A DNA stretch of 42,472 bases from Hyphococcus sp. (GCA_021776245.1 JAJFGF010000063.1:1-42472), one strand, 5' to 3'; positions 1 through 9,400 are shown, numbered from the stretch's first letter. Notes: generated from the letters alone by a model not told the origin. Numbers and translations: made by a program.

Positions 1-34
1 TTGGGGCCGTCGCGAAGATAGTGGGCTAAATTTA

Positions 35-96
35 CGGCCTTATGCAGCCGGCGCACCATGGGTTAAATCCTTTGGTGCGCCTGCTGCATAAGGCCG
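35..96. repeat. Long near-perfect inverted repeat (24-bp arms)
   Basis: The arms at 35-58 and 73-96 pair over 24 bp with one mismatch, around a 14-base loop. Neither side has a clear run of T, so a simple intrinsic terminator is not obvious, although it lies downstream of the amylase gene ending at 193. Beside it on the minus strand, at about 99-152, is a short open frame beginning MSKLQEAGLLIS and ending in a stop. It could be the tail of a transposase or chance. The block may be the edge of a mobile element that continues outside the window; I do not recognise its family. Confidence 0.6.
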
Positions 97-192
97 CTTA
101 TTCCAATCTCCTCTCGGAGATCAATAAGCCGGCTTCCTGTAACTTGCTCATGCCGCCATTAGGGCGCCCCGGTCAGTGACAGAGACGCCTCA

Positions 193-2442
193 TTAAAAGG
201 TCGGCGTGACCTCCGGCAAATCGACAACGCCGCCACTCGCGTCCGAAGACGTCGTTGCGGTCCGATTAGAACCGGATTCCCAGGTCACATTTCCCAGATC
301 ATCCTTGAGAATAAATTTGTATTCAACAGACGTCGCCGCAGGCACGCTTACGGGCAGAAACCATTTCCACCATTCGCTGGCATTCGGATTATGGAAGGCT
401 TCCACAGCTTTAGTGGGATCCCAGCCGCCAAGTTCAGGAATGTTTCCGACCACATAAGCCTGCTGGCCGGGTGAGGTAAACGCCACCACATGGAAAATCA
501 TCATGTTTTGATCGTTGGACAGAACGTTAAACGTGAAACCATTGCTGGTGCTAGCGCCCTTTTCCACGGTAATCGTTGTTTCTCCGGCGCTGACGGAGGG
601 GACAGTCACCGTCGCGCTGTTATAGGTATTTGAAACAACGGTTGCCGATGTCGCGCCGAATTTTACTGTGATGGCGCCGTCCAAGCCCGTGCCGAAGATA
701 GTGACATTGTTGCCGGAGCGGCCGACAACGGCTTGCATATCGCCGATTTTCGGATTGCTGCCGAGATTGGGATCGTAACTCCAGACGGCGACTTCCTGTT
801 GCGACAAGGTGAACGCGGAAATCTGGCCCGATGAAACCGTAGCGCTTGCACCGTCTAATTCGCCGGTCAGTTGGTCGGCATAGGCTCCGGTTGGCAGCGT
901 GGTCGAAATCGCCGGTACGTTGTAGGAATTAAACGGGCTGCGATTTACGGCTATAATCACTTCCTTGTCGAAAAATTTCCGCGACATCACCATTACGTCA
1001 GCAGTCGAGTAGAGGACATTCGTTTGCCCAAACGCAACGGCGTCATTCGCCTGTCTTAACGCCGATAATTTCTGAACGATTTTGTATGCCCGGGTCGTCT
1101 GATCGAACGTCGTGTCCGTTTGCATGAACACGCGGCCGCCATTTTCAGAAGAGTCCGCGCCGTTCACATACTGCTCGGTGCCGTAATAGATATTTGGGAT
1201 GCCTCTCGACACCAGGGTGATCGCCAGGGCGACATCCAGGCTGCGCGTATCGCTGTTGACGCGCAGAAAACGCGAGACGTCATGGTTGTCGATAAACGTC
1301 ACTGTCTGATTTTCATAGACATAATCATTGTCTGTGTACGAGTAGAAATTGGCCAAGGCGTTCATGTCTTCCGAACCGTTGCCGATGACATTGGTAAGCG
1401 TTCGAAAATATTCAAAATCAAGATTGTTGATGCCCGTGCGATCAGGAAATGAGATATATTCGCCATATTTGGGGTCGGGCTTGCCGATGAAAAACTCGCC
1501 AAAATGGGTAACTGCGCCGCCGCTTGCAGAATCAATAGCATCCCGGAAAGATTTCGCGAAGGCAGGGTTCATATGAAGCGTTGCGTCATGGCGGTAACCG
1601 TCAATGCCCTTGCCTTTCCAGAAGACGGCCGCATCTTCCAAATGTTTCGCCACCGCCGGCAGCTCGTGCGTGAAATCCGCCAGCGAACCGAGGTCTTTAT
1701 ATCTGTATCCGTAGCGGCTGGAGTCGCTGCCGCGATCGCCTATGTTGTGAAACCAACCTGGGTTTAGTGTGCCGTTTGGATCAGCGACCAGATTATCAGA
1801 GCTGCCGTCCAAATTCAGATCTACTGGATCGCCGTTGACGTCGAAAACAAAATTGCCGCTGCCATTGCGATCAGGCTCGAATAACTTGCCATTTTCAGCA
1901 GAAAATCCGTTTGTCGGGTTCTGCCAGCGGCTGGTGTGGTTGGAAACAAAATCAATAACGACCTTGATCCCTTGAGCATGCAGCGCATCCACCATGTCGG
2001 TGAAATCTTTCATGCCGCCAAAATGGGAATTGGTCCGGAAATAATTGCTGGCGTGATAACCGTGATAGCTGGACCAGGTTAGCGTGCCGCCGCCGGATTG
2101 ATAATCGATGATGGCTTCGTCACGATTGGCATAAGGGGCAGATATCCACACCGTCGTCACGCCCATATTTTTAAGATAGGGAATCTTGTTGACAATGCCC
2201 TGCCAGTCGCCGCCCTGGTAAAGCTTCAGATCGGCGCCCGTGCCGTCGAAAATCGACGAGGGCGAACCTGAGGGGATGTTGTTGGTGGCGTCGCCATCAA
2301 AAAAGCGATCCGTCAGGATCTGATAGACAACGTCTTTGCCCGTAACAGGGCCAAGGGAGGTTTGCGCTTCGGCGCCTGCCGTTAGCGCGGCAGTGATCAA
2401 CGACGCTAGTGACGCCGCCCTCGCGAGTGCGGAAAGGTTCAT
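193..2442 (-). CDS. Secreted GH13 amylase, cyclomaltodextrin glucanotransferase-like, with IPT and CBM20 domains
   Basis: Extracellular starch-active enzyme, either an alpha-amylase or a cyclodextrin glucanotransferase. Numbered from the upstream ATG at 2457, a signal peptide ends near residue 31. The GH13 barrel follows with all three catalytic carboxylates: Asp291 in GYRHDA, Glu321 in HFGEF and Asp393 in FIDNHD. An IPT/TIG domain covers about 567-645 and a starch-binding CBM20 about 650-750. This A/B/C-D-E order and the length near 750 residues are typical of CGTases and maltogenic amylases; the sequence alone does not settle cyclisation versus hydrolysis. I chose ATG 2442 because GAGAG lies just upstream, but ATG 2457 (five residues longer) is possible. 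It is divergent from the MFS transporter gene and shares a 370-bp regulatory region with it. Confidence 0.93.
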   Translation of the reverse strand: MNLSALARAASLASLITAALTAGAEAQTSLGPVTGKDVVYQILTDRFFDGDATNNIPSGSPSSIFDGTGADLKLYQGGDWQGIVNKIPYLKNMGVTTVWISAPYANRDEAIIDYQSGGGTLTWSSYHGYHASNYFRTNSHFGGMKDFTDMVDALHAQGIKVVIDFVSNHTSRWQNPTNGFSAENGKLFEPDRNGSGNFVFDVNGDPVDLNLDGSSDNLVADPNGTLNPGWFHNIGDRGSDSSRYGYRYKDLGSLADFTHELPAVAKHLEDAAVFWKGKGIDGYRHDATLHMNPAFAKSFRDAIDSASGGAVTHFGEFFIGKPDPKYGEYISFPDRTGINNLDFEYFRTLTNVIGNGSEDMNALANFYSYTDNDYVYENQTVTFIDNHDVSRFLRVNSDTRSLDVALAITLVSRGIPNIYYGTEQYVNGADSSENGGRVFMQTDTTFDQTTRAYKIVQKLSALRQANDAVAFGQTNVLYSTADVMVMSRKFFDKEVIIAVNRSPFNSYNVPAISTTLPTGAYADQLTGELDGASATVSSGQISAFTLSQQEVAVWSYDPNLGSNPKIGDMQAVVGRSGNNVTIFGTGLDGAITVKFGATSATVVSNTYNSATVTVPSVSAGETTITVEKGASTSNGFTFNVLSNDQNMMIFHVVAFTSPGQQAYVVGNIPELGGWDPTKAVEAFHNPNASEWWKWFLPVSVPAATSVEYKFILKDDLGNVTWESGSNRTATTSSDASGGVVDLPEVTPTF

Positions 2443-2812
2443 GTGTTTGGCTCTCATTCAAGCGTTGCAAGAGTTAAATTCGGCACGCAACCACGGGCCT
2501 GGCCAAAACCATTTGGTCAGCGAAGAAAAACAAAATAAACGCAAGTTGAACGCTTAGATCGTATCGCAGATACAGATTTGGTCAACGGCGCCAATGCTAT
2601 TTTTTTCATAAATTCACAAAGTGATATAGCTACGACGTCACCGTTGCATTTTATCTTCGAGTTTGCGAAACTTTGTAACTACATAAAATAATGAATTAAT
2701 TTCGGCCACAAGATTGCCCTTCTGTGTGTCAGTTGGGGAAAGTATCGACATATATAAAATTATGACAGATACTTTGTAAAAAATTACATTTCTATTATCA
2801 GGGAGGTTTGCA
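2443..2812. promoter_or_regulatory. Divergent AT-rich regulatory region between the CGTase-like gene and the MFS transporter
   Basis: No gene is visible here. For the rightward unit a plausible promoter is TTGGGG at 2733-2738 and TAAAAT at 2755-2760, spaced by 16. The operator at 2775-2788 would then lie just past the start of transcription, where a repressor would block. A good ribosome site, GGGAGG at 2801-2806, precedes the GTG start at 2813. A weaker palindrome, TGCGA-AACT-TTGTA at 2664-2677, has one mismatch in each half and might serve the leftward gene. The promoter boxes are read by eye and are uncertain. Confidence 0.5.
2775..2788. promoter_or_regulatory. Putative operator TGTAA-AAAA-TTACA upstream of MFS-lacI
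   Basis: Perfect five-base inverted repeat with a four-A spacer. The extended form TTGTAAAAAATTACAT recurs with one or two changes at 9166-9181 and 17947-17962, always upstream of sugar-locus transcription units. The MFS-lacI unit follows directly, so autoregulation by the LacI protein is the simplest reading. Classical LacI operators often carry a central CG, which is absent here, so another regulator is possible. Confidence 0.6.
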
Positions 2813-4396
2813 GTGCAGAAACCGACGCTCAATTTCTGGCAGATCTGGAATATGTGTTTCGGATTCCTTGGAATCCAGGTGGGCTTCGGACTGCAGAATG
2901 CAAACGTCAGTCGCATCTTTCAAACGCTTGGCGCAGATGTTGGCGCTATCCCAATTCTTTGGATTGCGGCGCCGCTGACCGGGCTATTGGTTCAGCCGAT
3001 TATTGGCTACATGAGCGACAAGACATGGGGACGGCTCGGACGGCGCCGGCCATATTTCTTTTATGGCGCCTTGGCGACGACTGCGGCGCTGCTGATCATG
3101 CCGAACTCGCCGGTATTGTGGGTCGCGGCGGGTATGCTGTGGATCATGGATGCGTCGATAAACGTCACAATGGAGCCGTTTCGCGCTTTTGTGGGGGATA
3201 TGCTGCCGCACCGACAGCGCACGGCTGGATTCGCGATGCAGAGCTTCTTCATTGGCGTCGGCGCCGTGTTCGCATCAGCATTGCCTTGGATTCTCACGAA
3301 CTGGTTTTCAATGGAGAATACGGCGCCGCCGGGCGTCGTGCCGGATTCAGTTAAGCTCGCATTTTACATTGGCGCAGCTTGTGTTCTTGCCGCTGTGATG
3401 TGGACCATTTTTTCAACCAAAGAATATCCGCCCGATAAACTTGCTGAATTCGAAGCCTCCGAGCCGCCGATAGGGCGGAAGAGTGAAGCGGCGGCGGGTG
3501 CGGCCGCCCGTGCGTCGACCTATTTCCGCTGGGGCGGCATATGCCTTGCAGCCGGCGGTGTTGCGACGATCATCGTCGCGCAAATTGCGCTTGGACGAAT
3601 AAGACTCGCGGAAGAGGCGCTGAAAGTGAATGACCTTTATATAGTTACGGTGGGTGCGGTTGTTTTTGGGCTGATTCTTATCGCCGCCGGCATCCTGAAG
3701 CAGCGCGGCGCAACAAGTAATCCGTTTTCTGACATTATTGATGATCTATTCTCAATGCCCCCGCAAATGAAGCAACTGGCGGTGGTTCAGTTTTTTTCAT
3801 GGTTTGCTCTTTTTTCAATGTGGATTTACTCAACCGCTGGCGTAACTGCCCATCATTATGGAACGAACGATCCAACATCCGCGCTTTTTAATAAAGGCGC
3901 TGATTGGGTAGGGGTCTTATTTGCAATTTATAATGGATTTGCGGCGCTTGCCGCTTTTACGATTCCGGTTCTTGCTGCAAGGACAAGCCGCAAGACGGCG
4001 CATGCTATAAACCTGATACTTGGCGGTGCAGGGCTTGCGTCTTTTCTTTTTATCCGTGATCCGCAATGGCTATGGGTTTCGATGATTGGCGTCGGCATTG
4101 CCTGGGCGTCGATTTTATCCGTGCCTTATTCGATTTTGTCAGGTGCCCTGCCGGCAAAAAAAATGGGCGTCTATATGGGCATCTTTAATTTCTTCATCGT
4201 CATTCCGCAATTGCTTGCCGCGAGCATCCTAGGCATATTTGTCAAGTATTTCTTCGGCGGTGAAGCAATTTACGCGTTGGCGCTAGGCGGTGCGAGTATG
4301 GGGATCGCCGCTGTTGCGACGATATTTGTTGAAGATTCTGCCGGATCACGTCTTAAAAAAGACTCTAAGGGACCAACGATTGCGGCGGGACGCTAA
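2813..4396 (+). CDS. MFS sugar transporter (maltose/maltooligosaccharide uptake type, GPH/SLC45-like)
   Basis: Inner-membrane proton-driven sugar carrier of 527 residues, expected to import maltose or short maltodextrins from the periplasm. About twelve hydrophobic segments are visible. The loop after the second segment holds the MFS signature as GYMSDKTWGRLGRRRP (about residues 63-78). A longer hydrophilic linker sits near 205-230. It resembles the MalY-type transporters found in Caulobacter and sphingomonad maltose loci; this is recognition by context and sequence style. The start is GTG with a strong ribosome site. Its stop overlaps the next ATG (TAATG), so it is translationally coupled to the LacI gene. 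Confidence 0.88.
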   Translation: MQKPTLNFWQIWNMCFGFLGIQVGFGLQNANVSRIFQTLGADVGAIPILWIAAPLTGLLVQPIIGYMSDKTWGRLGRRRPYFFYGALATTAALLIMPNSPVLWVAAGMLWIMDASINVTMEPFRAFVGDMLPHRQRTAGFAMQSFFIGVGAVFASALPWILTNWFSMENTAPPGVVPDSVKLAFYIGAACVLAAVMWTIFSTKEYPPDKLAEFEASEPPIGRKSEAAAGAAARASTYFRWGGICLAAGGVATIIVAQIALGRIRLAEEALKVNDLYIVTVGAVVFGLILIAAGILKQRGATSNPFSDIIDDLFSMPPQMKQLAVVQFFSWFALFSMWIYSTAGVTAHHYGTNDPTSALFNKGADWVGVLFAIYNGFAALAAFTIPVLAARTSRKTAHAINLILGGAGLASFLFIRDPQWLWVSMIGVGIAWASILSVPYSILSGALPAKKMGVYMGIFNFFIVIPQLLAASILGIFVKYFFGGEAIYALALGGASMGIAAVATIFVEDSAGSRLKKDSKGPTIAAGR

Positions 4397-5424
4397 TGGA
4401 TAGCCAAGAGACTAATAAGCGAGGCATGCGTCTGGAAGATCTAGCGGAACTTGCTCAGGTTTCAACGGCGACCGTATCGCGCGCGCTCAACGACAGCCCG
4501 CTTGTGCGAGACGATACAAAACGCCGAATCTGGAAATTGGCGCGTCAGCATCAATACCCATTTCGCCCGCAAATGCCTGCCATTCTTTCAGGCGCGGCGG
4601 CAACCATCGCTATCGCTATTCCGACGCCGCTTAGCCGGCGTGGCGCGCGTGTCGACCCGTTTTTTATGGAGCTGATCGGCGGCGTCGGCGAAGCTGCGCG
4701 AGAAGCGGAATGCGATATTATCATCTCGCATGTCGCGCCAAAGAATTTTGACGATCTTTCTGAACTGATTTCGTCGAGCCGGGCCGAAGGCGTGATATTT
4801 CTTGGGCAAAGCTTTCTGCATGAACGATTTAATCGTCTGGCCGCGATAGAAAATCGTTTTGTCGTCTGGGGTGCGGATTTGCCAGGACAGCGTTACTGTT
4901 CGGTTGGCAGCGACAATATCCGCGGCGGAAGCCGTGCAACAGCACATCTTGTTCGGCTTGGCAGAAAGCGGATCGCTTTTTTTGGAGACACTGAGGCGCC
5001 CGAAATCATGCAGCGATACACAGGGTATGTTCAAACTCTGGAGAAGGCGGGTATAGAGTTCGATCCACGCTTGGTTGCGCCGGTGCATTTTGAAGTAGAG
5101 TCGGCGGAGGAGGCGGTTGAACGCTTCATGGCGCAGGGCATCAAATTCGACGCAATTTTCGGATCCAGCGATCTGATTGCGTTGGGCGCCATTAGAGGTC
5201 TCATCAGGCATGGCAAAAGCGTGCCGGGCGATGTCTCGGTTGTGGGCTATGACGATGTTATGTTGGCTCGCTACAGCCATCCCTCTTTGACGACGATATC
5301 GCAAGATATGCCCAAAGCGGGCAGGTTGCTTGTGTCAAAATTGATGAATTCAAGCGGCACAAAAGAAATCCGTTCAGAGCGTTTGCCAACCGAGTTGATT
5401 GTCCGTGAGTCCTGCGGCGCTTAA
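4396..5424 (+). CDS. LacI-family transcriptional regulator
   Basis: DNA-binding repressor of 342 residues and the likely local controller of the starch locus. The helix-turn-helix near residues 11-35 contains the family pattern LAQVSTATVSRALN. A hinge follows, then a periplasmic-binding-protein-like effector domain from about 68, ending with the usual VVGYDD and HPSLTTI motifs. It overlaps the transporter gene by one base, so regulator and transporter are made together, which fits an autoregulated sugar-sensing switch. The effector is probably maltose or a maltodextrin (inference). The candidate operator is the repeated palindrome at 2775, 9167, 17798 and 17948. Confidence 0.92.
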   Translation: MDSQETNKRGMRLEDLAELAQVSTATVSRALNDSPLVRDDTKRRIWKLARQHQYPFRPQMPAILSGAAATIAIAIPTPLSRRGARVDPFFMELIGGVGEAAREAECDIIISHVAPKNFDDLSELISSSRAEGVIFLGQSFLHERFNRLAAIENRFVVWGADLPGQRYCSVGSDNIRGGSRATAHLVRLGRKRIAFFGDTEAPEIMQRYTGYVQTLEKAGIEFDPRLVAPVHFEVESAEEAVERFMAQGIKFDAIFGSSDLIALGAIRGLIRHGKSVPGDVSVVGYDDVMLARYSHPSLTTISQDMPKAGRLLVSKLMNSSGTKEIRSERLPTELIVRESCGA

Positions 5425-5478
5425 AGCGTTTTAGCTGAATCAATATCCAGCTAAAACGCTCAAAGTTTTAGTTTTATC
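5425..5478 (+). terminator. Bidirectional hairpin terminator after the LacI gene
   Basis: A perfect 13-bp stem (AGCGTTTTAGCTG at 5425-5437 pairing with 5448-5460) starts right after the LacI stop codon. T-rich sequence (GTTTTAGTTTTATC) follows on the plus strand. It lies between two convergent genes and may stop transcription from both sides. Confidence 0.75.
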
Positions 5479-5524
5479 ACCTTTTAGAACCGCGAAACCC
5501 AATACCTACTGTTCGCTCGCCGCC

Positions 5525-7189
5525 CTAACTTTGGCGCACAGCAATATAGCCTGACAGGGCCGGAAGCTGTTCAGGCAACCCCTTGTCGTTCGCGTTAAAA
5601 CCAACATCGATGATGCGTTTAAACCGTTGTTCACTCAACGGACGCCAAGCTTGTGTCTTCGAGCCTATATTAAACACGCATAATGCTTCTTCGTGATTTG
5701 CAATGCGATAAAACGCCAGCAAATCGTCAACGCCTTCTACGAAGGCGCACTCCCCACAGCGAAGAGATAGGATGTTCTTTCTGATGGAGATTAGTTTGCG
5801 AACGAAATGGAGCGTCGATTGATCGTCGCGTTCCTGAACGCTAATGGCCAGTGCTGCATGACGCGGGTCTGAGGGCAACCACGGCTCCGCATTCGAAAAT
5901 CCTGCATTAGGTGCCGTATTTTTCCATGGTAGGGGCGTTCTCGCGCCGTCGCGACCGAGGGTCATCGGCCAATTTACAATAGCTTCCGGATCCTTTAGCG
6001 CCTCAAAAGGCACATGCGCCTGCGGTAGCCCCAACTCTTCGCCCTGATAGAGGAAAGCATTTCCTCTCAGACTCATCAAAAGCATAGCGTAGAGTTTTGC
6101 AGCGCGCGCAATATATTCCTCATCCGCCCAACGACTGACGGCTCTGGGCGCGTCATGGTTGGAAAACGCCCAGGACGGCCAGCCTTCTTCATTCTTTCCG
6201 CCCCAGGCATTTACCGCCGATTTGGTCAATGAAGTAGTCAATTTGTCCGCATAAAGAAAAGAAAAGTTATAGGCGGAATTAAGCCTGCGGCCATTCGCGG
6301 TGAATTCTTTCATTTCGTCCAGCGGTTCGGCGCCGCCAACTTCGGCAACAGTAAATATCCCATCATATTCATTAGTCATTTTCCGGATGCGTTCCAGAAA
6401 TTTTGGAATATCCGGATGCGACTGATTATAGATGTGGAGCTGATATTCAAACGGCCGTGTAAACTGACGGCCGTCGCGAGGGGCTGGCGGATTATCCCGC
6501 AATTGCGGATCGTGCATTGCAAAATTGAGTGCGTCCAACCGGAAGCCGTCAACGCCGCGATCCAGCCAGAAACGGCCTACCTCTAACAATGCATCCTGAA
6601 CTTCGTGATTGTGCAGATCCAAATCAGGCTGAGACCGCAGAAAGTTGTGCAAATAATATTGTTGCCGCCGAGTGTCCCAGCTCCACGCGCGGCCTCCGAA
6701 TACTGATTGCCAATTGTTTGGCGCCGATCCGTCCACCCTTGGATCCGCCCACACATACCAGTCCGCCTTGGGATTAGTGCGGTCCTGGCGGCTTTCGGAG
6801 AACCATTTGTGCTGATCAGATGTATGCGAATAAACCTGATCGATAATAATTTTAAGCCCGAGACGATGCGCTTTATCAATGATGTGATCGAAATCCGACA
6901 GTGTTCCAAATATGGGATCGACATTGCAATAATCGGCGACATCATAGCCAAAATCAGCCATCGGCGAGGTAAAAAACGGAGACAGCCAAACGGCGTCGAC
7001 GCCAAGTTCGGTGACGTAATCAAGGCCCTCAAGGACGCCCTTCAAATCGCCGACGCCGTCACCTGTGGAATCGCGAAAGCTGCGTGGATAAATTTGATAG
7101 ATAACCGCTCCACGCCACCAGTCCTGCGCTGCGGCGGGATCAGACCTCTCGGCGATGAGCTTTGCGTTTTTCGCGTCAAGCACGTTCAT
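5525..7189 (-). CDS. Cytoplasmic GH13 alpha-glucosidase (oligo-1,6-glucosidase/GH13_23-like)
   Basis: Hydrolyses maltose and short alpha-glucosides to glucose in the cytoplasm; no signal peptide is present. From the ATG at 7189 the protein has 554 residues and keeps the catalytic set Asp219 (GFRLDA), Glu283 (TVAEVG) and Asp346 (FSNHDAPR). The opening WWRGAVIYQIYPRSF and the QPDLDLHN stretch are typical of bacterial alpha-glucosidases that attack small substrates. A TTG five codons upstream is an alternative start but would overlap the previous gene; the ATG has GGAG nine bases ahead. It follows the exported GH13 gene by five bases, so the two form one operon and its substrate is probably the product of the upstream enzyme after import. 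Confidence 0.93.
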   Translation of the reverse strand: MNVLDAKNAKLIAERSDPAAAQDWWRGAVIYQIYPRSFRDSTGDGVGDLKGVLEGLDYVTELGVDAVWLSPFFTSPMADFGYDVADYCNVDPIFGTLSDFDHIIDKAHRLGLKIIIDQVYSHTSDQHKWFSESRQDRTNPKADWYVWADPRVDGSAPNNWQSVFGGRAWSWDTRRQQYYLHNFLRSQPDLDLHNHEVQDALLEVGRFWLDRGVDGFRLDALNFAMHDPQLRDNPPAPRDGRQFTRPFEYQLHIYNQSHPDIPKFLERIRKMTNEYDGIFTVAEVGGAEPLDEMKEFTANGRRLNSAYNFSFLYADKLTTSLTKSAVNAWGGKNEEGWPSWAFSNHDAPRAVSRWADEEYIARAAKLYAMLLMSLRGNAFLYQGEELGLPQAHVPFEALKDPEAIVNWPMTLGRDGARTPLPWKNTAPNAGFSNAEPWLPSDPRHAALAISVQERDDQSTLHFVRKLISIRKNILSLRCGECAFVEGVDDLLAFYRIANHEEALCVFNIGSKTQAWRPLSEQRFKRIIDVGFNANDKGLPEQLPALSGYIAVRQS

Positions 7190-7194
7190 TAAAC

Positions 7195-9075
7195 TTAACT
7201 CCAACTATTCGATTTGCAAATAATGTATCCAAGCGGCGGCACGGTAACTTTTACGCTGCCCGTCGTTGTGGATTTTCGATTACACCGTCCCGAAACGGAC
7301 TTCCATGATTTGGATCGCGGATCAGCATTGATCTGCAGCGTCCGCTCACGAGATTCTGCATTAAAAACGATCAGATATTCTCCCCCGTCATCGTCGAGAC
7401 GCGATACTGCCAACAGGCTTCCCTGATGTTCCGCCATGCGCAACAGCTGTGCGCCGCGCCGCAGCGGGGCATGCTTATGGTAGGTGCGCGCAATATCTGA
7501 CAATGCGCGATAAAAGGGATGTTTGGCGCTGAAGTTAGAAATCGCGGTTGTGGCGTCCGTATCGATCAGGTCATTGTCGTTAAATGAGCTAACCAGGCTC
7601 GGAAACATATCCTCACGAGCCGCCTTGTCGTTCCCGTCGCTGTTGAAACCCTGTTCATCGCCGTAATATATTACCGGCACGCCGCGCAGGTAGAACATCA
7701 TAGCATGTGCGAGAATAACGCGCTTGGAAATTTCTTTGTCCGTTGCGTCTGGGTGCGCCTGCCGCGCAAACATTGCAAACCGGCCCATATCATGATTGCC
7801 GACAAACACCGGAAGCTTGGCGGCAGTCTTTTCGCCGCCCTCATAAAGCGCATCGGCTGCAAAGAGTTCTTCAAACCTGATCGCCGGCGCACCATCGACG
7901 ACAACGCTCTGCACCGCGGACTGAAACGCAAAATCAAGGACGAATGGCAAGCCGTCAACACGGGTAAAGCGTGCGAGTCCGGCGGGATTGGGACTATAGG
8001 CTTCTCCAAAAACATAGAAGTTCGGAATGCCTTGGTCTTCTGCATGCTCAAGAATCGCCGCGGAAAAGGCCTGCCAATATTCCGGATTGACGTGCCTTGC
8101 GGTGTCAATGCGGAAACCATCCATTTTATAGTTGGTAATCCAGTCCTTAAAGATCGTAATGAAACCTTCAAGCACGTGCGGATCTTCCGTAAAAAGATCG
8201 TCCAGCCCGCTGAAATCCCCGTAAAGCGAACTTTCTCCGAACCAAAATGAGTCGCCGCGATTGTGATAGTAACGCGGATCGTTCAACCAGTCCGGTTTCT
8301 TTACGTTTTCTTCGCCAGCCGGCACATAGGGCGTGTAGGCGTAATCATATCGCGTGAGGCTTTCGAAGTTGTCGCTGGTTTGATAATGCGGGTCATCGCT
8401 CATGAACCCGTCATTGATACGCGCGCCAGATGCGAGCCCCCGCGTCGAGTAAGGGTAGTCCGCCTTGGAGCGGTAAGGGCATCCTTGTCCTGGTCTGTCG
8501 GCGCCTTGATAATCAGGGTCGTGACATTCACGGTAAGAAATCACGTCGGCTGTGTGATTGGTGATAATATCCAGGTAGATTTTGATACCACGTTCATGGG
8601 CGGCGTCTACAAACTCTTTTAAATCATCGTTGGTTCCAAAGTGCGGATCGACTGAAGTGAAGTCAGTAATCCAATAACCATGATAACCCGCAGACTCGTC
8701 GCCGGGCGGACCCTGCACTGGTTTGTTTTTATAAATTGGCCCCAGCCATATCGCCGTTGCGCCGAGACCTTCAATATAGTCCAGGCGCGCCGTCAGGCCC
8801 TTGAGATCGCCGCCGTGAAAAAACCCTTTGTCGGCTGGATCAAATCCGTGATCGAGCCGGCCGCCTTCAATTCCACCGAGGTCATTGCTTGGATCGGCAT
8901 TTTCAAAACGATCCGGCAACACGAAATAAATAACTTCATCCTCGGGCCCGCGACTCAAATAGTCGCCAGCAGCCGAAGCCCCCGTAAACGGACTGCACCA
9001 GACAACAAAAATATAGGCGGCGAATGCGCCGCGGATTCGAAAAAACGATGCGGCGCGATGAAAACCCCTGAACAT
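7195..9075 (-). CDS. Exported GH13 alpha-amylase family enzyme
   Basis: Predicted periplasmic or surface maltodextrin hydrolase of 626 residues. The reading frame is open further upstream to 9240, but the ATG at 9075 is preceded by GAGGGGAG and begins a convincing signal peptide (residues 1-36, cleavage after ASA). The upstream extension is not signal-like and would run across an operator. Catalytic residues are Asp324 (GFRIDTARH), Glu358 (VFGEAY) and Asp429 (VGNHDMGRF). Cysteines near 184 and 199 could form a disulfide in the B domain. It heads an operon with the cytoplasmic alpha-glucosidase. Whether it cuts starch, dextrin or pullulan cannot be read from sequence. Confidence 0.9.
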   Translation of the reverse strand: MFRGFHRAASFFRIRGAFAAYIFVVWCSPFTGASAAGDYLSRGPEDEVIYFVLPDRFENADPSNDLGGIEGGRLDHGFDPADKGFFHGGDLKGLTARLDYIEGLGATAIWLGPIYKNKPVQGPPGDESAGYHGYWITDFTSVDPHFGTNDDLKEFVDAAHERGIKIYLDIITNHTADVISYRECHDPDYQGADRPGQGCPYRSKADYPYSTRGLASGARINDGFMSDDPHYQTSDNFESLTRYDYAYTPYVPAGEENVKKPDWLNDPRYYHNRGDSFWFGESSLYGDFSGLDDLFTEDPHVLEGFITIFKDWITNYKMDGFRIDTARHVNPEYWQAFSAAILEHAEDQGIPNFYVFGEAYSPNPAGLARFTRVDGLPFVLDFAFQSAVQSVVVDGAPAIRFEELFAADALYEGGEKTAAKLPVFVGNHDMGRFAMFARQAHPDATDKEISKRVILAHAMMFYLRGVPVIYYGDEQGFNSDGNDKAAREDMFPSLVSSFNDNDLIDTDATTAISNFSAKHPFYRALSDIARTYHKHAPLRRGAQLLRMAEHQGSLLAVSRLDDDGGEYLIVFNAESRERTLQINADPRSKSWKSVSGRCNRKSTTTGSVKVTVPPLGYIICKSNSWS

Positions 9076-9166
9076 TGCTCCCCTCTTCCTTGGCGTCTCA
9101 ACAACCGGCTGAGTTTTCGGCCATTCCTTACTCTTGCCAATAACGTCGACGTGAAGATTTGTAAAT

Positions 9167-9180
9167 TGCAAAAAATTACA
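9167..9180. promoter_or_regulatory. Putative operator TGCAA-AAAA-TTACA upstream of the GH13 operon
   Basis: Second member of the repeated palindrome, in the 325-bp region between the leftward GH13 operon (start 9075) and the rightward TonB-dependent receptor (start 9401). It differs from the copy at 2775 by one base in the left arm. It is 92 bases upstream of the GH13 start and could influence both divergent units. Confidence 0.6.
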
Positions 9181-9333
9181 TTCGTTCTGTGGCGAAATTG
9201 TCATATCTAAGGAAAACCTGCAAGCACTAAAAAGCACCATAGTAATAATAGGTTATGTGTGATGCGCTGGGTGCGTGATGGTGAATTATGGGTTACAAAA
9301 CGGGCGCATAATGTCATTGACTGATTTTGCAGT

Positions 9334-9347
9334 TGCATGAAATTGAT
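9334..9347. promoter_or_regulatory. Weak operator-like site TGCAT-GAAA-TTGAT before the TonB receptor
   Basis: The left half and spacer match the copy at 17948 except for one base, but the right half departs from TTACA. It lies 54 bases before the receptor start, and a possible -35 box (TTGACT at 9317-9322) is just upstream. I count it as a degenerate or half site only. The receptor's own ribosome site GGGAGGGGAA ends at 9398. Confidence 0.3.
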
Positions 9348-9400
9348 ATTTCTTTCATAGTCAAGGCATAACAGCCTAATGCCCGACAGGGAGGGGAATT

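Noticed and set aside
4588-5304. 238-codon open frame opposite the LacI gene
   Set aside because: Antisense to a well-supported regulator and lacking family features.
9076-9240. N-terminal extension of the exported GH13 enzyme
   Set aside because: The frame is open, but the signal peptide and a strong ribosome site place the start at 9075, and the extension would cross the operator at 9167.
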